From Lacipirellulaceae bacterium (GTDB lineage Bacteria; Planctomycetota; Planctomycetia; Pirellulales; Lacipirellulaceae): a stretch of DNA of 64,000 bases. Under the pieces are notes generated by a model that saw only the letters and a program-made list of their open reading frames with translations, was not told the origin of the DNA and ran no database searches. The position numbers and the translations under genes are program-made. The stretch is taken from contig JAVJRG010000013.1 in NCBI GenBank assembly GCA_040218535.1, positions 1 through 64,000 on the forward strand, read 5' to 3'. Below, piece by piece: positions 46,119 through 55,401 of this stretch. Positions within the stretch are counted from its first letter, which is position 1, and the number at the start of each line of letters is the position of its first letter.

Positions 46119-47021
46119 ATGAGACTTGAAAAGCTTTTCTACGGGCTAGCGTGCGCCCTGCTGCTTGGCAGTTGCGCTGCAAAGTCCCAGGCGGAACTGG
46201 TCGCGTATGATCCGTTTCTCAGCGGCAACAACCGAGGGGCAGGGGAGTACACCGCTGGCAACGACATGCGCACCATGGGCGCCGCAGCACTCGGTTGGGT
46301 TGGAACGTCAGGTCTTGACGGGTTTGGCATCCCTCACTCAGGCAGTACAGGCAACTTCCAAGCGAACGCGCTCGGAGAAGATTCTGCTGCCGTCGCTTAC
46401 GAGCAAGGAGGGCGCGTCCAATGGCTCGGTGTCCCAAATTTCCCATTCGATCGCAACATCACACGTCAGCTCAATCCAACGCCAAGCTCAAGCGAATGGT
46501 GGATGAGCATCATGGTCAACCGCTTGAATTGGGGAAATGATCCGGCAAACGATACCTACGTCGTTGGTGGATTCACCGATGCTGGCGGCAATGGCCTGCA
46601 AGTTGGTTATGACAACTCGGCTGGCCAAGATGCTAACCCTGACTTGGTACTTCGCTCGAACGGTATCAACACCGTGATTGCTGCCGATACGGCATCCAGT
46701 GACAATCAATACGTTTTGGTGAAGCTAGAGATTGACCCCGTCGGCAACGATACAATCTCTGTGTGGGCCGACCCCAGTAGCGTTGATCCTCTTGGCACCG
46801 CTGATGTAATCATTACCGACCAAGACTTGACGAGTTCTCTTGCGCCATTCACACAGTCAAAGTATGAGTCGCCCGGTCAGTCGGGCGCGGCTTTCTTTGA
46901 TGAGATCCGACTGTCGACCGATTTCGATTCGATTATTCAAATCCCTGAGCCCGCTTCACTGGCTTTACTAGGGGTTGCCTTTGGACTGGTAGGAGTTTCT
47001 CGCAAACGTCGAGTTTCCTAA
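46119..47021 (+). CDS. PEP-CTERM surface protein
   Basis: The 300-residue protein has a signal peptide (FYGLACALLLGSCAAKSQA), a beta-rich Gly/Asn/Ser-rich body with a concanavalin-like look, and a PEP-CTERM tail IPEPASLALLGVAFGLVGVSRKRR made of PEP motif, helix and basic cluster. PEP-CTERM proteins are cut by exosortase at the envelope. GGAGGG precedes the ATG at a suitable distance, and a strong intrinsic terminator follows. No enzymatic function is evident. Confidence 0.85.
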   Translation: MRLEKLFYGLACALLLGSCAAKSQAELVAYDPFLSGNNRGAGEYTAGNDMRTMGAAALGWVGTSGLDGFGIPHSGSTGNFQANALGEDSAAVAYEQGGRVQWLGVPNFPFDRNITRQLNPTPSSSEWWMSIMVNRLNWGNDPANDTYVVGGFTDAGGNGLQVGYDNSAGQDANPDLVLRSNGINTVIAADTASSDNQYVLVKLEIDPVGNDTISVWADPSSVDPLGTADVIITDQDLTSSLAPFTQSKYESPGQSGAAFFDEIRLSTDFDSIIQIPEPASLALLGVAFGLVGVSRKRRVS

Positions 47022-47037
47022 GGCCATACTGAAACGG

Positions 47038-47076
47038 GCCGCAGCTATCGAAGCCTCGATAGCTGCGGCATTTTTT
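47038..47076 (+). terminator. Intrinsic terminator after PEP-CTERM gene
   Basis: A 14-pair GC-rich stem (GCCGCAGCTATCGA with its perfect complement) closes a four-base loop and is followed by A and six T. It begins 16 bases after the stop codon of the preceding gene. This is a textbook rho-independent terminator. Confidence 0.92.
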
Positions 47077-47134
47077 AAACATGTCATCAGCACATTCGTA
47101 TTCGATCCGTTCTGGGTCTTCGGGGGAGAAGGCA

Positions 47135-48451
47135 ATGAATAAACTTATCCGGCCACTCGTCTTGTCGAGCTTGTTTTTACTCGGTTCGACCCCAACTGCA
47201 TTTGCCGTGGATTTTACGGAGATTGCACGCTTCGACATTAGTGCGACATCAACCGATTTAGAGAATCCTCCGCCCGACGCGGATGACGTCGGAGTGAACA
47301 CGGTGGCGATGGCTTGGAACGGAACTAGTCTTTATTTGGCGGGGTATAACAATAGCGCCTCGTTCGGTGAGACTAGCATCATCGAAGTCACCAATCCAAC
47401 CGCGACCGGATTGGTCACTCCTACATACAGTGCAAAATTCTCGACCGATACCTTCACGCCAGGGGGGCGGGGGTTTACCGGCTTGGCATTGAGCCCCGAT
47501 GGCTCGCAATTGGCGGCTTCGTTCGACAATGGACTTGCCAACACTCCTTTGGGAATTCAGGTTTTCGACACGACCAACAACACACAAAGCTGGTCAAAGG
47601 CTGTACGCGGTGGTAGCGGCGTCGATTTCGATCCCGGCTTTCCCGGTGGCAACCCCGCCGCCGGTTCTGGCGTTGCTTACATCGAATCCTTCGGAAGCGG
47701 ACGACGCGCACTGCAAGATGCAGCAACAGGGGCAGACATCTGGACGCCATCAGACGGGATGATTTGGGTACCAAATGCCGGAGTCTCGAACAACTTTGCC
47801 CGTGACATCGCCTTCGATCCTGACACGGGCGACATGTTCATTAGGTCTCGCAACGACGTCTTCTTTGCCGAACGCAACGGCGACAACTCGACGAATCAAG
47901 GCAACAACTCTTTACTTCTTGATCTCACTGATGGGCCCTTTGTGAACTATCAGCACATCGCGTTCCTCGATACCGACAACGATGGCGACCTCCTGATTCT
48001 CAACGACCGCAGCGTCGGAGGCGGCATGCAGGCTTTTTCCGACGTAACGAAAGTCATCGATACTGCAGGCACCGAGCAGACGGCCACTTTCACCTTTCTC
48101 CCGAACGCCGACAGTTCGCCGTTTTTGCCTGAAGACGGTGCGGGGTGGTACGACTACGACTTTGATTCCGTCTCGCAAACTTTGGCATTGCTGGACATCT
48201 CGAATCGCAATGTTCACATTTTCTCACTCGGGGAAGCAGTTGCCGACGCCGATGTTGATGACGACGGCGATGTCGACGGAGCGGACTTCTTAGCGATCCA
48301 ACGCACGAATGCGTCACTGATACCGCAATGGCAATCTGACTACGGAACCGTACCGGTAGTCGCCGCTGCTGCAGGAGTGCCCGAGCCTTCGACCTTCGGG
48401 CTCGTGATTTGTGGCCTCCTGAGTTGCTTCCCGGCAAGAAGAACCCGCTGA
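47135..48451 (+). CDS. PEP-CTERM protein with beta-propeller-like body
   Basis: The 438-residue protein has a signal peptide (IRPLVLSSLFLLGSTPTAFA), a repetitive strand-rich region of propeller type (GFTGLALSPDGSQLAASF) and one EF-hand/dockerin-like motif (ADADVDDDGDVDGADFLAI) before the PEP-CTERM tail VPEPSTFGLVICGLLSCF. The start ATG 47135 is preferred over upstream codons because GGGGGAGAAGG precedes it and the signal peptide begins there. Predicted to be exported and sorted by exosortase; no function is known. Confidence 0.83.
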   Translation: MNKLIRPLVLSSLFLLGSTPTAFAVDFTEIARFDISATSTDLENPPPDADDVGVNTVAMAWNGTSLYLAGYNNSASFGETSIIEVTNPTATGLVTPTYSAKFSTDTFTPGGRGFTGLALSPDGSQLAASFDNGLANTPLGIQVFDTTNNTQSWSKAVRGGSGVDFDPGFPGGNPAAGSGVAYIESFGSGRRALQDAATGADIWTPSDGMIWVPNAGVSNNFARDIAFDPDTGDMFIRSRNDVFFAERNGDNSTNQGNNSLLLDLTDGPFVNYQHIAFLDTDNDGDLLILNDRSVGGGMQAFSDVTKVIDTAGTEQTATFTFLPNADSSPFLPEDGAGWYDYDFDSVSQTLALLDISNRNVHIFSLGEAVADADVDDDGDVDGADFLAIQRTNASLIPQWQSDYGTVPVVAAAAGVPEPSTFGLVICGLLSCFPARRTR

Positions 48452-48580
48452 CACTGTCATCTCGCTCAGCTCGCCGGTTGGGGCAGCCGGCAAGCTAGCT
48501 TGACGATGAGTTTTGTCAGTTTTGGGCAAATGCGAATCGTCGCGTAGAAAGACCTCTCGCGGCGCGAAAGGAGACTCTAC

Positions 48581-49573
48581 ATGCGACGTGAAAATCGAGA
48601 CCGAACGAATCAGGGTTTCACTCTTGTTGAACTCTTGGTCGTTATCGCCATTATCGGAGTCCTGGTCGGACTGTTGCTGCCCGCGGTTCAAGCCGCTCGA
48701 GAAGCTGCTCGACGTGCACAATGCTCCAACAACCTCCACCAAATGGGATTGGCGGCGCAGAACTACGCTTCCACCCACAACACACTGCCACCAGCTTACG
48801 GTCGGGAACTCGAGGACGCGCTCGATACGAGACGCTCGTTCGTCAAACGGGGGCTCTTTAACGAGATCCTCCCCTACATGGAACAACAGAGTGCCGTCGA
48901 TACTCTGGTACTCGACTACTACGATCAAGGACAGGCGTATTTCGCCGATCCTGCTCGAGATGTCTCAATCGAACCATTCGTTTGCACGAGCTGGCCTTTC
49001 GAAAAAGTAATCACTGCGGCGGCCCCGAATTTCGAGTATCGACTGGGAGCGATCGTAACGTACACAGGCGTTGGAGGTGCTATTCAAAACCAAGGAGAGA
49101 ACCTTGTTCCCTCTGTCGAGGGATCTATTCCTGACAATGGGGCCTTCTTGATGGGACAGGAACTGGTGAACAACACCTTCCCAACGGGAGTGTCTGAAGG
49201 AAGAGAGCTGAGGCAGATTACCGATGGGCAGAGCAATACTATGATGTTCGCTGAGTACATTCACATTAACTGCGAATTCGGACAGATCCTGCCTGAAGAT
49301 ATTCCTGGCAACGTCCGTCCCTGGTACCTCGGCGGCTTCGGCGACGTTCCCTACCATCTAAAGGTGGTGGAGAATGCTCCGAATATCTGTGTTCACCGAC
49401 AAAACACCCCAGTACCACTCAACCATTTGCCATTGGGAAGTTATCATCCGGGAATCATCCAAGTAGCGTATATTGATGGGAGTGTGAGTACGATCTCCGA
49501 TGATATCGAACTCGTTACGCTCAAAGCACTTGCCACCGCCAATGGGGAAGAAGTTGTTAACTCAGATTTTTGA
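48581..49573 (+). CDS. DUF1559 type II pseudopilin-like protein
   Basis: The 330-residue protein has the prepilin leader and helix [20 protein letters not shown] immediately after a short basic start, followed by [17 protein letters not shown], both diagnostic for planctomycete DUF1559 proteins. Near the end, [16 protein letters not shown] gives the H-x9-DG motif of this family. A prepilin peptidase would cut after the Gly. GGAG lies nine bases before the ATG. The next lipoprotein gene overlaps its 3' end by 32 bases, a common pairing. Confidence 0.93.
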   Translation: MRRENRDRTNQGFTLVELLVVIAIIGVLVGLLLPAVQAAREAARRAQCSNNLHQMGLAAQNYASTHNTLPPAYGRELEDALDTRRSFVKRGLFNEILPYMEQQSAVDTLVLDYYDQGQAYFADPARDVSIEPFVCTSWPFEKVITAAAPNFEYRLGAIVTYTGVGGAIQNQGENLVPSVEGSIPDNGAFLMGQELVNNTFPTGVSEGRELRQITDGQSNTMMFAEYIHINCEFGQILPEDIPGNVRPWYLGGFGDVPYHLKVVENAPNICVHRQNTPVPLNHLPLGSYHPGIIQVAYIDGSVSTISDDIELVTLKALATANGEEVVNSDF

Positions 49574-50027
49574 AGAGCGTCGTCCAATAACCATTCTGCT
49601 CTCCAGCTTGTCGTGCCTCATCGTCATCACATGCGGTTGCGACAGCGGGCCTGAGATCGCCCCGGCAACGGGAAAGGTTTATTACAACGACCAACCCTTA
49701 CCCTTTGGATCCGTCATGTTCCAACCGGCGAAAGGGCAACCGGCAACGGGGAAGATTCAACCAGACGGTTCCTTCGTCATGTCCTCATTTAGCCCCGAGG
49801 ATGGAGCGACTGTCGGCCCACAAAAAGTGCGTATCAACTGCTACTCCTCGCAAAGTCCCGCGGCACAAAGCAAGCCGGTTGTTGGAGAGCGTTCGATCGG
49901 AGCCTTGTTGATCCCCCGAAAATACACGTCTTTCGACACCAGCGGATTTACTGCGGAAGTGAAAGCAGAGGGCAACGAGCCTTTTGAATTCCGCCTTACG
50001 GGACCTCCGCTGAAACTGCCGAAGTAG
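49542..50027 (+). CDS. Small lipoprotein paired with DUF1559 gene
   Basis: The 161-residue protein has a lipoprotein signal with a hydrophobic [18 protein letters not shown] and a lipid-accepting Cys. The body [20 protein letters not shown], then [14 protein letters not shown], is the transthyretin/carboxypeptidase-regulatory-like repeat that planctomycetes commonly encode next to DUF1559 pseudopilins. Its gene starts inside the 3' end of the pseudopilin gene in another frame, which implies coupled expression. The function is unknown. Confidence 0.82.
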   Translation: MGKKLLTQIFEERRPITILLSSLSCLIVITCGCDSGPEIAPATGKVYYNDQPLPFGSVMFQPAKGQPATGKIQPDGSFVMSSFSPEDGATVGPQKVRINCYSSQSPAAQSKPVVGERSIGALLIPRKYTSFDTSGFTAEVKAEGNEPFEFRLTGPPLKLPK

Positions 50028-50088
50028 GGCGAAAGACGCTTCTCACCAGCCAACTAGCGGTTACCGATTGCGTGCAGACATAAAATCC

Positions 50089-51240
50089 ATGAGCAGCACA
50101 TTGCGCCGTTCGCTTTTCGCTCTGCTTGGCTTAGTTTTCATGTCAGGTTTCGCTCGGCTCTCATTCGCTTCAGATTCTCAAGGTAAGCCCGTCCGAGGCG
50201 TCTGGGTTGCCAACGTTGCCTCCGGTGTGTTGTCGAGCCCCGAAAGTATTCGTCAATTTGTTAGCCAAGCCAAGCGATGCGGGCTTAATACTCTCTACGT
50301 TGTGGTCTGGAATCGAGGGGCCACGACTTACCCGAGCGCTGTGATGCAACGCGAGGTAGGGAAAGCGTGTGATCCACGTTACGCGGATTTCGATGTCCTC
50401 AAGGAGTTCGTTTCCACGGCTCATGCCGAAGAGATGCGGGTGATCGCCTGGTTTGAATTTGGCTTTTCCTGTTCTTATCGCAAACCCGACGGCGGCCTGC
50501 TGATTCGCAAGCACCCTGACTGGGCCGCCAAAGATAGCTCAGGGAAACTCGTCACCAAGAATGGGTTTCAATGGATGAACGCGTTTCGTCCCGAGGTGCA
50601 GGACTTTCTCCTGTCATTGATCCACGAAGTCCTAGAGAACTACGAAGTTGACGGCATCCAAGGTGACGATCGACTACCTGCTTGTCCGAGCACGTCTGGT
50701 TACGATGCGTGGACAGTCGAACTCTACCAGAATGATCATGAAGGAGCATCTCCACCAGAGGACCCCTTGGATCCCGACTGGGTGACCTGGAGGGCAAACT
50801 TGTTGAATCGGTTTATGGAGAGGTTGCATCACGAAACGAAAGCGAAGTATCCCAACGCAACGATTTCCATGGCACCGAGCATCTATCCTTGGAGTAAGTA
50901 CCAATACCTGCAAGATTGGCCAACTTGGGTAGAGCAGGGGTGGGTTGATGAAATCTGCCCTCAGATTTATCGCGAAGACCTGGCCGCTTACCGAAATGAG
51001 CTCGAGAAAATCATCAACAGGCAGGTTTCAAAAGAGAATCGAGTCCGGGTCAAGCCTGGGATTCTGATCCAGACCTCAGATCGGGTTTACAACAGTGCAG
51101 AGAATATCGCGGCAATGGTTCGCGCGAATCGCGAGGTCGGCCTCGAAGGGGAGGTCTTCTTCTACGATGCCGCCGTGACCGAGAAGCCGGCACTGTTTGA
51201 GTCGATCTATCTAAAGAAGAGCAATTCCATTGAGGAATAA
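50089..51240 (+). CDS. GH10-like (GHL10) hydrolase, second copy
   Basis: The 383-residue protein has a signal peptide (LFALLGLVFMSGFARLSFA) and the same DUF187/GHL10 barrel as the PEP-CTERM protein at 36015: VRGVWVANVASGVL, NGFQWMNAFRPEVQDFL, VDGIQGDDRLPACPS and ISMAPSIYPWS align with the earlier protein's blocks. It has no dockerin and no PEP-CTERM, so it is probably secreted free or retained in the envelope. An upstream TTG at 50068 is possible. The substrate is unknown. Confidence 0.85.
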   Translation: MSSTLRRSLFALLGLVFMSGFARLSFASDSQGKPVRGVWVANVASGVLSSPESIRQFVSQAKRCGLNTLYVVVWNRGATTYPSAVMQREVGKACDPRYADFDVLKEFVSTAHAEEMRVIAWFEFGFSCSYRKPDGGLLIRKHPDWAAKDSSGKLVTKNGFQWMNAFRPEVQDFLLSLIHEVLENYEVDGIQGDDRLPACPSTSGYDAWTVELYQNDHEGASPPEDPLDPDWVTWRANLLNRFMERLHHETKAKYPNATISMAPSIYPWSKYQYLQDWPTWVEQGWVDEICPQIYREDLAAYRNELEKIINRQVSKENRVRVKPGILIQTSDRVYNSAENIAAMVRANREVGLEGEVFFYDAAVTEKPALFESIYLKKSNSIEE

Positions 51241-51388
51241 GCCCATGATGGGACGTCAATCGCTTCTCCACAAGATCTGCACTCGTTGTCTTGAATAGAG
51301 TGCAGGGGCTAGATGCCGTAGAAGTGCACCTACACGTCAGCTCATCCTCATTGGACACGAAATAACGTTGCTCAGGTGATACGACCGT

Positions 51389-52570
51389 TCATTTCTCGAA
51401 CGGAGGCAACTTGGGTGGCAAGATCCGTCGTGGGGGCTCCGCTAGAGTATGCAAGAACGCAGTTAGATCTTTAAAGTCTTGTTTGTTCATGTGCAGCGGT
51501 TTCAAGATGGGCGTCGTGCTTGGGAATAAAGGGTCGTTGACCTGATCTTTCCGAGGGCGTGGGTTTCGCATGCCCGCATTGTATAGCGTTAGTAACTCTT
51601 CCAACGTGAACATGCCATTATGCATGTAGGGTGCTGTTGCCGTGACGTTGCGTAGCGACGGTGTACGAAAGGCGCCGACATCCTTGGGGTCTTTCGTAAT
51701 GTGATACCGTCCTAGGTCTTCGAACTTACGACCATAGTTGCTCAGCCCAATGTTGTGGAATTCATCATCCGTCATTAACGGCCCATGGTGGCAGTTGATG
51801 CAACGAGCCGTCGTGCGGAACAAGTGTAAGCCTGCGAGTTCTTCGTCGGAGAGTGCTTTCGTCTTCCCATTTAGGAAGTAATCGAAGCGACTTCTCCCCC
51901 CCTTGAGTGTGCGTTCGAATGCCGCAATGGCTTGAGTAACGCGTTCCATCGTCGGCTGGCTGTTACCAAAAACAGCTTCAAATCGCTCGCCATACTCGGG
52001 CAATTTGGACAGGTTCTCGACGATGGTCTCTTCGGATGAGTGCATCTCCTCTTGGTTGTTCAGGACGTCTTGAGCCTGCTGCTCAAGACTCGAAACTCGT
52101 CCATCCCAGAATAATGAACGACGCAGACCAGAGTGGAGGGCGGATGGTGCGTTCCGCTTGAGCGGTGTTCTGTTGTGACCAAATGAGACGGCGCGACCAT
52201 CGCTCCAGTACATGTCGGGCTCGTGACACGAGGCACATGCGATCTGACCACTGCCGGAGAGACGGGGTTCAAAGAAGAGCATCTTGCCGAGTTCAATCTT
52301 CGCCTTTGTGCCCAGATTATTCTCGGGATGATTGATCTCGGGAATTGGTCCCAGTTCGACCCATTCGATGCCTTCATCGACGTCGGGAGCTGGCCAAGCA
52401 TCACGGGGTTTCGAGTATTGCTCACGTAGTTCTGCAATATGCGTAGCGCGCTCTTTGGAAGAAAGCGACGGGCGTGGCTTCGGTCGCGCTGCCTGCGACC
52501 AACTCGACGCGAGAGCTAGCGCTAGCGAGACCAAAGCCATTAAGGCAAGGCTAGGGCTAGGGTTTTTCAT
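51389..52570 (-). CDS. Di-haem cytochrome c peroxidase/MauG-family protein
   Basis: The 393-residue protein has a signal peptide (LALMALVSLALALASSWSQA) and two haem c sites, CASCHE and CINCHH, with the sequence order of di-haem cytochrome c peroxidases: GKMLFFEPRLSGSGQIACASCH, LKRNAPSALHSGLRRSLFWDGR and FRTPSLRNVTATAPYMHNG. It is exported and reduces peroxide or oxidises an unknown partner; planctomycetes encode many such paralogues. The internal ATG 52570 is preferred because the signal peptide starts there. Confidence 0.9.
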   Translation of the reverse strand: MKNPSPSLALMALVSLALALASSWSQAARPKPRPSLSSKERATHIAELREQYSKPRDAWPAPDVDEGIEWVELGPIPEINHPENNLGTKAKIELGKMLFFEPRLSGSGQIACASCHEPDMYWSDGRAVSFGHNRTPLKRNAPSALHSGLRRSLFWDGRVSSLEQQAQDVLNNQEEMHSSEETIVENLSKLPEYGERFEAVFGNSQPTMERVTQAIAAFERTLKGGRSRFDYFLNGKTKALSDEELAGLHLFRTTARCINCHHGPLMTDDEFHNIGLSNYGRKFEDLGRYHITKDPKDVGAFRTPSLRNVTATAPYMHNGMFTLEELLTLYNAGMRNPRPRKDQVNDPLFPSTTPILKPLHMNKQDFKDLTAFLHTLAEPPRRILPPKLPPFEK

Positions 52571-52638
52571 GCAACGGTGCTCCATTTTCTCGCGAGAGGC
52601 CCGATTACCTATCGGAGATAAATACGTCCGACTCACTA

Positions 52639-54231
52639 CTAGGAATTGTCAACGTCACGGCACCTTGTTGCCAAGTGAGAAAACAGCAACGCGCAGAACA
52701 TTAGACAAGTTGAACTTGGCTCTGGGATCGCAATTCCGGCTGGGAGCGGGGATGCGAAAGCACCGTATGCTGGTTTCCACAGTGCTAGATCATCAGCGTC
52801 GACGTCACCGTCACCGTCGGCATCTCCCTCGCCTTGGGTCGTACCGATGCCAAATCCTCGCTGGAATGTCAGAAAGTCCGTTCCGTCGACGTCAAAGTCG
52901 CCGTCGAAGTCGGGGTCTCCGGTTGCCGGCTTCAGCCGAACGTACATACTTCGATCGCCGGAGACCCTACCTGCAAAGTAAGTCACAGGAAATCCGTCGC
53001 CTCCGGCAGCTGGTTGATCAGTAATCTCTAGGCGACCAAGCGAGAAGTTCACGATTGGATCGTCGCCGATGTCATCGTCGTTGGTATCAACAAGCGTTCC
53101 CAGGCCAGCGACCTTTTGGTCGTTGATAAACACCGTGTCGTTCCACACGAATGCAACGTCCCCAGCGTTATTGATCGCCACCCCCTGAACTTGCCCAGAT
53201 AGCGTAATCCCATCCACCACGTCGTTTTCACGGTGCACAATAGCACCGTTGACCGCAAGTACCGAGTCGTTCGCTACGTTGTCATTAAATGCACTGAATA
53301 CAAAATCACCGGTATCGTTGATGTCGAAGAGGCCAGCGAAGTCCCAAGTTTCTCCAGGAAGTCCTCCATCGGCGGCAGGGACGAGATTTCCTTCGCGAAT
53401 GATCGCGCCACTAGGTGTCGTGATTGGAGCTCCATTGATCACAGGTAATTCATCCGTACCCGTGAAGCCATTTTCGACGTCTACTTCGGTCATGTAATGC
53501 GTCCCCGAATCAGACCAACGGATATTTCCACTAATCGCGAACGATTCGTCTACGATGGTTCCCTCAGACCCAACCATATCGCCCGACTTGAGAAGCACAT
53601 TAAAGTCGGTCGTGTCTTGAAATATCGCATAGCCGCTCTGTGTGCCGACATACTCACTGATCCAGCTCGACACACCAGACGGAGAACGATAGACACCCAA
53701 CGCAGAGTCGAACATCTGGCCAGCCAGCGGGCCAGCGGGGATCGTATCGCCCTCGACGAAGATGTTGATGTCGTTCTCCCAAAGACTAGCAAAACGATTG
53801 GGCGGGGCGTTCGGATTGACCAGTGTCGCGGAGTAGGTGACGTTGCCTGCGTAGTCGATGCCGTTCGAGCCAATTGTTTCCTGCTCAAGTCCACTTAAGG
53901 TCGCCTCGCGCCTCAATGCAGTGGGGGTTGCTCCAAAATCGCTCGACCCGAACAAGTAATAGGTGCCAACGAAACCGGAGTTCCCCTGAGAACTATCAGT
54001 GTTCACGGCACCCACGAAGTTCCCATTAAGAGCTGCGGTGATACGACGCTGTCCGTTGGGACGAACACGGTCTCTGAACGAGTCAAACCCCGGAAGATTT
54101 TCAGCACCGTCTAAGAGCTGGTTTTCGACATAGAGCAATTCAATAACGGGGTCGGCATGGCACTGCTGGCTAAGCCCACAGACATAGAGCAGACAGAGTC
54201 CCAGAACAGAAGCTAGTTGAAATCGAACCAC
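52639..54231 (-). CDS. PEP-CTERM protein with dockerin, paralogue A
   Basis: The roughly 530-residue protein has a signal peptide, a strand-rich repetitive body built around blocks such as INGAPITTPSGAIIREGNLV and FDINDTGDFVFSAFND, then a dockerin-like EF-hand pair (DPDFDGDFDVDGTDFLTF, GDADGDGDVDADDLALW) and a PEP-CTERM tail IPEPSSTCLMFCALLFSHLA. The same body pattern occurs in the protein at 57908. AGGA precedes GTG 54231, which is preferred over the longer frame from TTG 54255. Function unknown; probably a surface-displayed protein. Confidence 0.8.
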   Translation of the reverse strand: MVRFQLASVLGLCLLYVCGLSQQCHADPVIELLYVENQLLDGAENLPGFDSFRDRVRPNGQRRITAALNGNFVGAVNTDSSQGNSGFVGTYYLFGSSDFGATPTALRREATLSGLEQETIGSNGIDYAGNVTYSATLVNPNAPPNRFASLWENDINIFVEGDTIPAGPLAGQMFDSALGVYRSPSGVSSWISEYVGTQSGYAIFQDTTDFNVLLKSGDMVGSEGTIVDESFAISGNIRWSDSGTHYMTEVDVENGFTGTDELPVINGAPITTPSGAIIREGNLVPAADGGLPGETWDFAGLFDINDTGDFVFSAFNDNVANDSVLAVNGAIVHRENDVVDGITLSGQVQGVAINNAGDVAFVWNDTVFINDQKVAGLGTLVDTNDDDIGDDPIVNFSLGRLEITDQPAAGGDGFPVTYFAGRVSGDRSMYVRLKPATGDPDFDGDFDVDGTDFLTFQRGFGIGTTQGEGDADGDGDVDADDLALWKPAYGAFASPLPAGIAIPEPSSTCLMFCALLFSHLATRCRDVDNS

Positions 54232-54499
54232 GTGGATTCCTGTGATGATGCGCAAAAAAAAGGCTTGTTCACAGCAACTCGAAGAATTGTGGTGAACCGA
54301 AAAACAAGCGATTCAAGGATCCTGAAGGCCTTTCAACCATCGTGCGTTTTGCCCGCTCGATTGTCAATATTTTTATGCTATCTCATCGTGATTCTCATCA
54401 CATCTTCTGGCAAGTTGCTATATTAATAATTTGGTTGATCTGCACATTCTGGCTGGACCGATGTGGATGTCCGCTACCCTCGGTTGGCGATTACAAGTC

Positions 54500-55318
54500 A
54501 TGCTATCCACACCTCGAAAACGCTCTGCGACTCTCGGTCCAAGACCTGCAGGTTTCACCATGGTGGAACTGCTTGTCGTGATTGCGATCATTGGGGTTCT
54601 GATTGGGCTGTTGCTGCCAGCGGTTCAGGCAGCTCGCTCGTCCGCTCGTTACGTTGCCTGTACTAATCACCTACGTCAGATTGGTTTGTTGACGCAGATG
54701 TACCGTGATACCCATAAGGGACGCTTCCCACATCCCATCGACGATCTCGGCGGCTTCGCTTTGCAGAAGAAGAAGCCTGCGGAGCTTGAGGATGACGAGC
54801 AAGAAATCTTTGAGGGCGAGGATTATGTGACGGTCACGCGGGGTAGTAGCAATTTCCGCGTCTCACACGGACGGAAATGGCCCGAATCGAATCGATCGCT
54901 GCCCGAACGATTCGGCATGGAAGCGACCTTCGTAGGCGATCGTCTCATCGCTCCGCAGAGCGGCATCTTCAAATGCCCTGACCTTGAGGAAATGAGCAGA
55001 CTATGGGGCGTCAGTTATGCTTATAATGCAAAAGTCGCGAAGTTCTTGCTCAAGCCGCCAGTCGACGACCCTCCGAAGATGGCCCGAATCGCGTGGGCTT
55101 GGTGCAACACAGTTAGCCTGCCTGCCCGTAGTGGCTGGCGAGGCGACGCGGCTGGATTAACGATTCGGACGATGTCGAAGAACGACCCTTTCTACGACGT
55201 CTACAAAGAAGTGTTTCAGCGTCCACACCCCAGACAAAGCGATACTGGGTGCGGCCAAAACACGCTGTTCTTCGACGGACATGTCGAGTACCTCAGCACG
55301 ACCTGTTTCGAGTTGTGA
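54500..55318 (+). CDS. Type II pseudopilin-like protein
   Basis: The 272-residue protein has the prepilin helix [20 protein letters not shown] and [17 protein letters not shown] after a short basic leader, and near its C-terminus [16 protein letters not shown], the processing-associated block of planctomycete pseudopilins. The middle is not recognised. ATG 54500 is chosen; starts further upstream in the same frame would add an improbable leader. It diverges from the PEP-CTERM gene at 52639 across an AT-rich spacer and precedes the large PEP-CTERM gene at 55402. Confidence 0.8.
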   Translation: MLSTPRKRSATLGPRPAGFTMVELLVVIAIIGVLIGLLLPAVQAARSSARYVACTNHLRQIGLLTQMYRDTHKGRFPHPIDDLGGFALQKKKPAELEDDEQEIFEGEDYVTVTRGSSNFRVSHGRKWPESNRSLPERFGMEATFVGDRLIAPQSGIFKCPDLEEMSRLWGVSYAYNAKVAKFLLKPPVDDPPKMARIAWAWCNTVSLPARSGWRGDAAGLTIRTMSKNDPFYDVYKEVFQRPHPRQSDTGCGQNTLFFDGHVEYLSTTCFEL

Positions 55319-55401
55319 CCACCGGAACGGTCATCTCTCACCATCGACACCGAGTTCAGCTGAATCAGGACGACACCGCTGCGCCGATTGATTGACAACC
55401 G

